From contig JAANBB010000092.1 of NCBI GenBank assembly GCA_014621425.1, positions 47,338-111,337 on the forward strand: a stretch of DNA of 64,000 nucleotides. Reading direction: 5' to 3'. The position numbers and the translations under genes were made by a program. The number at the start of each line of letters is the position of its first letter. Positions within the stretch are counted from its first letter, which is position 1. Below the pieces are notes generated by a model that ran no database searches, had not been told where the DNA came from, and saw nothing but the letters and a program-made list of their open reading frames with translations. Of this stretch, positions 63,192-64,000 are shown one piece after another. This stretch comes from Cylindrodendrum hubeiense (lineage: Eukaryota > Ascomycota > Sordariomycetes > Hypocreales > Nectriaceae).

Positions 63192-63819
63192 TTTCATTTT
63201 TGCCTTTTGCGACAGTTGTCTCCAGCACCACATTGTTTGGTCCTCTCTTTTTATCGTGTCCAGTTCCTGTCTCCTGTATTTACCTTTTGCTGTCGGCTTG
63301 CTCATATTTGGCTTCCTAACGTGGAGGAATGGTAAGTGTGAGCCCATAACTTGACAACTCACTGTAGACGGGAGTATCACGAAGTGGAAATCACATCTGA
63401 GCCTAGTTGGAGCAATTCATGCGTATTTGAGTCAAACTATGTTCGCTCCAGCTTAATCCTTTGCGGAGTCTGAATACATCCATTGCCAACAAGACGCTGG
63501 TCTTATGATCCATCACATCGTTCCTCAGGGCGTACAGCCAACACGGCGTCCAACTAACCCGCGCCCATGATCGCATTCTTGCCCAGCTTGACCTGCTCAC
63601 AAACCTCCTGACTGTTATCCAGATGATCTCATCCGTCTCCTTAACCAATCCATTGACCATGGATGGTGCGTCGACCAACAAGCTCACATCCACCTCAGTC
63701 TTGCCCACTTCGCCTTGTTCAGCCCGCTCAATGTTCAGCACGCCTGTTGATTATTCCACGATGATTTTGACAATATCCTCCACTGACCCTTGACCCAATC
63801 GCCTCAAACCCCGGCAGCA
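63192..63819. other. Intergenic with a decayed match to the kinase 3' end
   Basis: 628 bases. Minus-strand 63600-63680 resembles the last exon of the kinase-like gene (VDAPSMVNGLVKETDEIIW versus VDAGGSVEEVAEAIW), suggesting a decayed partial duplicate. No other gene. Confidence 0.35.
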
Positions 63820-64000
63820 TTACCGCACAACCCTCACTTTCTTGCCCACCTCACCCTTCTCAACCACCTCAACCCGCCCCTTAACCTTGCCCCAGATGGC
63901 CTCGGCAACCTCCTCAACACTCCCGCCCGCGTCGACGACAACCAAATCCTCTTCCTCCTGCTTCCACTGCGCACCCTCCAGCCCGCCGGCGCCCTCCACC
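63820..64000 (-). CDS. Probable thymidylate kinase, C-terminal end only
   Basis: The minus-strand frame enters from the right edge and ends with TAA at 63820-63822. The last 60 residues include LVVVDAGGSVEEVAEAIWGKV, which matches the C-terminal VDA...V...IW pattern of dTMP kinases (VDAGxxxxxVxxxIW). The tail is Lys/Val/Glu-rich (VVEKGEVGKKVRVVR). Only the end is visible, so the P-loop and LID cannot be checked. If correct it phosphorylates dTMP to dTDP. Moderate certainty. Confidence 0.55.
   Translation of the reverse strand, partial: VEGAGGLEGAQWKQEEEDLVVVDAGGSVEEVAEAIWGKVKGRVEVVEKGEVGKKVRVVR

Overview
The window is nuclear DNA of a filamentous ascomycete (Pezizomycotina). The evidence is short GT-AG introns of 46-110 nt with CTAAC/CTGAC-type branch sites, several Zn(II)2Cys6 regulators, fungal permease families, an AP-1-like bZIP pair, and tRNA-Tyr genes with a short intron after position 37. 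A Sordariomycete, possibly Hypocreales, is my guess from general gene content only. Exon joins were worked out by hand from frame continuity, splice signals and family motifs.

Layout. (1) 1-15.2 kb is a metabolic accessory region: the end of an amino-acid permease, a secreted tannase/feruloyl-esterase-like enzyme, a secreted epoxide-hydrolase-like enzyme, an NmrA-like protein, a Dabb-domain protein, a cupin, a Zn2Cys6 regulator, an extended-SDR epimerase and a choline/GABA-type permease. (2) 16.2-22.0 kb is a tandem duplication of about 2.4 kb holding two intact AP-1-like bZIP genes with their promoter regions. It is followed by a second SDR epimerase and a divergent six-exon Zn2Cys6 regulator. 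(3) 25.9-34.5 kb is a candidate regulated-cell-death locus. A 278-aa protein with fungal-gasdermin features lies next to a subtilisin-like protease with a long helical N-terminal region. Divergent from the protease is a very unusual gene whose frames join an acuF-type C2H2 module, a SERAC-like alpha/beta hydrolase, a Cdc24-type PH domain and a C-terminal PB1 domain, interrupted by a single in-frame TAA.

(4) 35.9-46.2 kb is a proline-utilisation cluster: amino-acid permease, proline dehydrogenase, P5C dehydrogenase, an FAD amine oxidase and a Zn2Cys6 regulator, resembling the Aspergillus prn cluster with an added oxidase. (5) 47.1-60.7 kb is a block of genes I do not recognise. It includes a protein shaped like a DEAH helicase with every catalytic motif altered, Arg-rich low-complexity proteins, inverted paralogous segments and many micro/minisatellites. 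Five of its genes carry the palindrome TGRCAGYTGKCA, or close variants, 80-185 bp upstream of the start codon, which suggests common control. (6) 61.3-64 kb is conserved sequence: a PurU-type formyltetrahydrofolate deformylase, two tRNA-Tyr genes and the 3' end of a probable thymidylate kinase.

The two places most worth follow-up are the putative gasdermin/protease/chimeric-hydrolase locus and the orphan block with its shared promoter palindrome.
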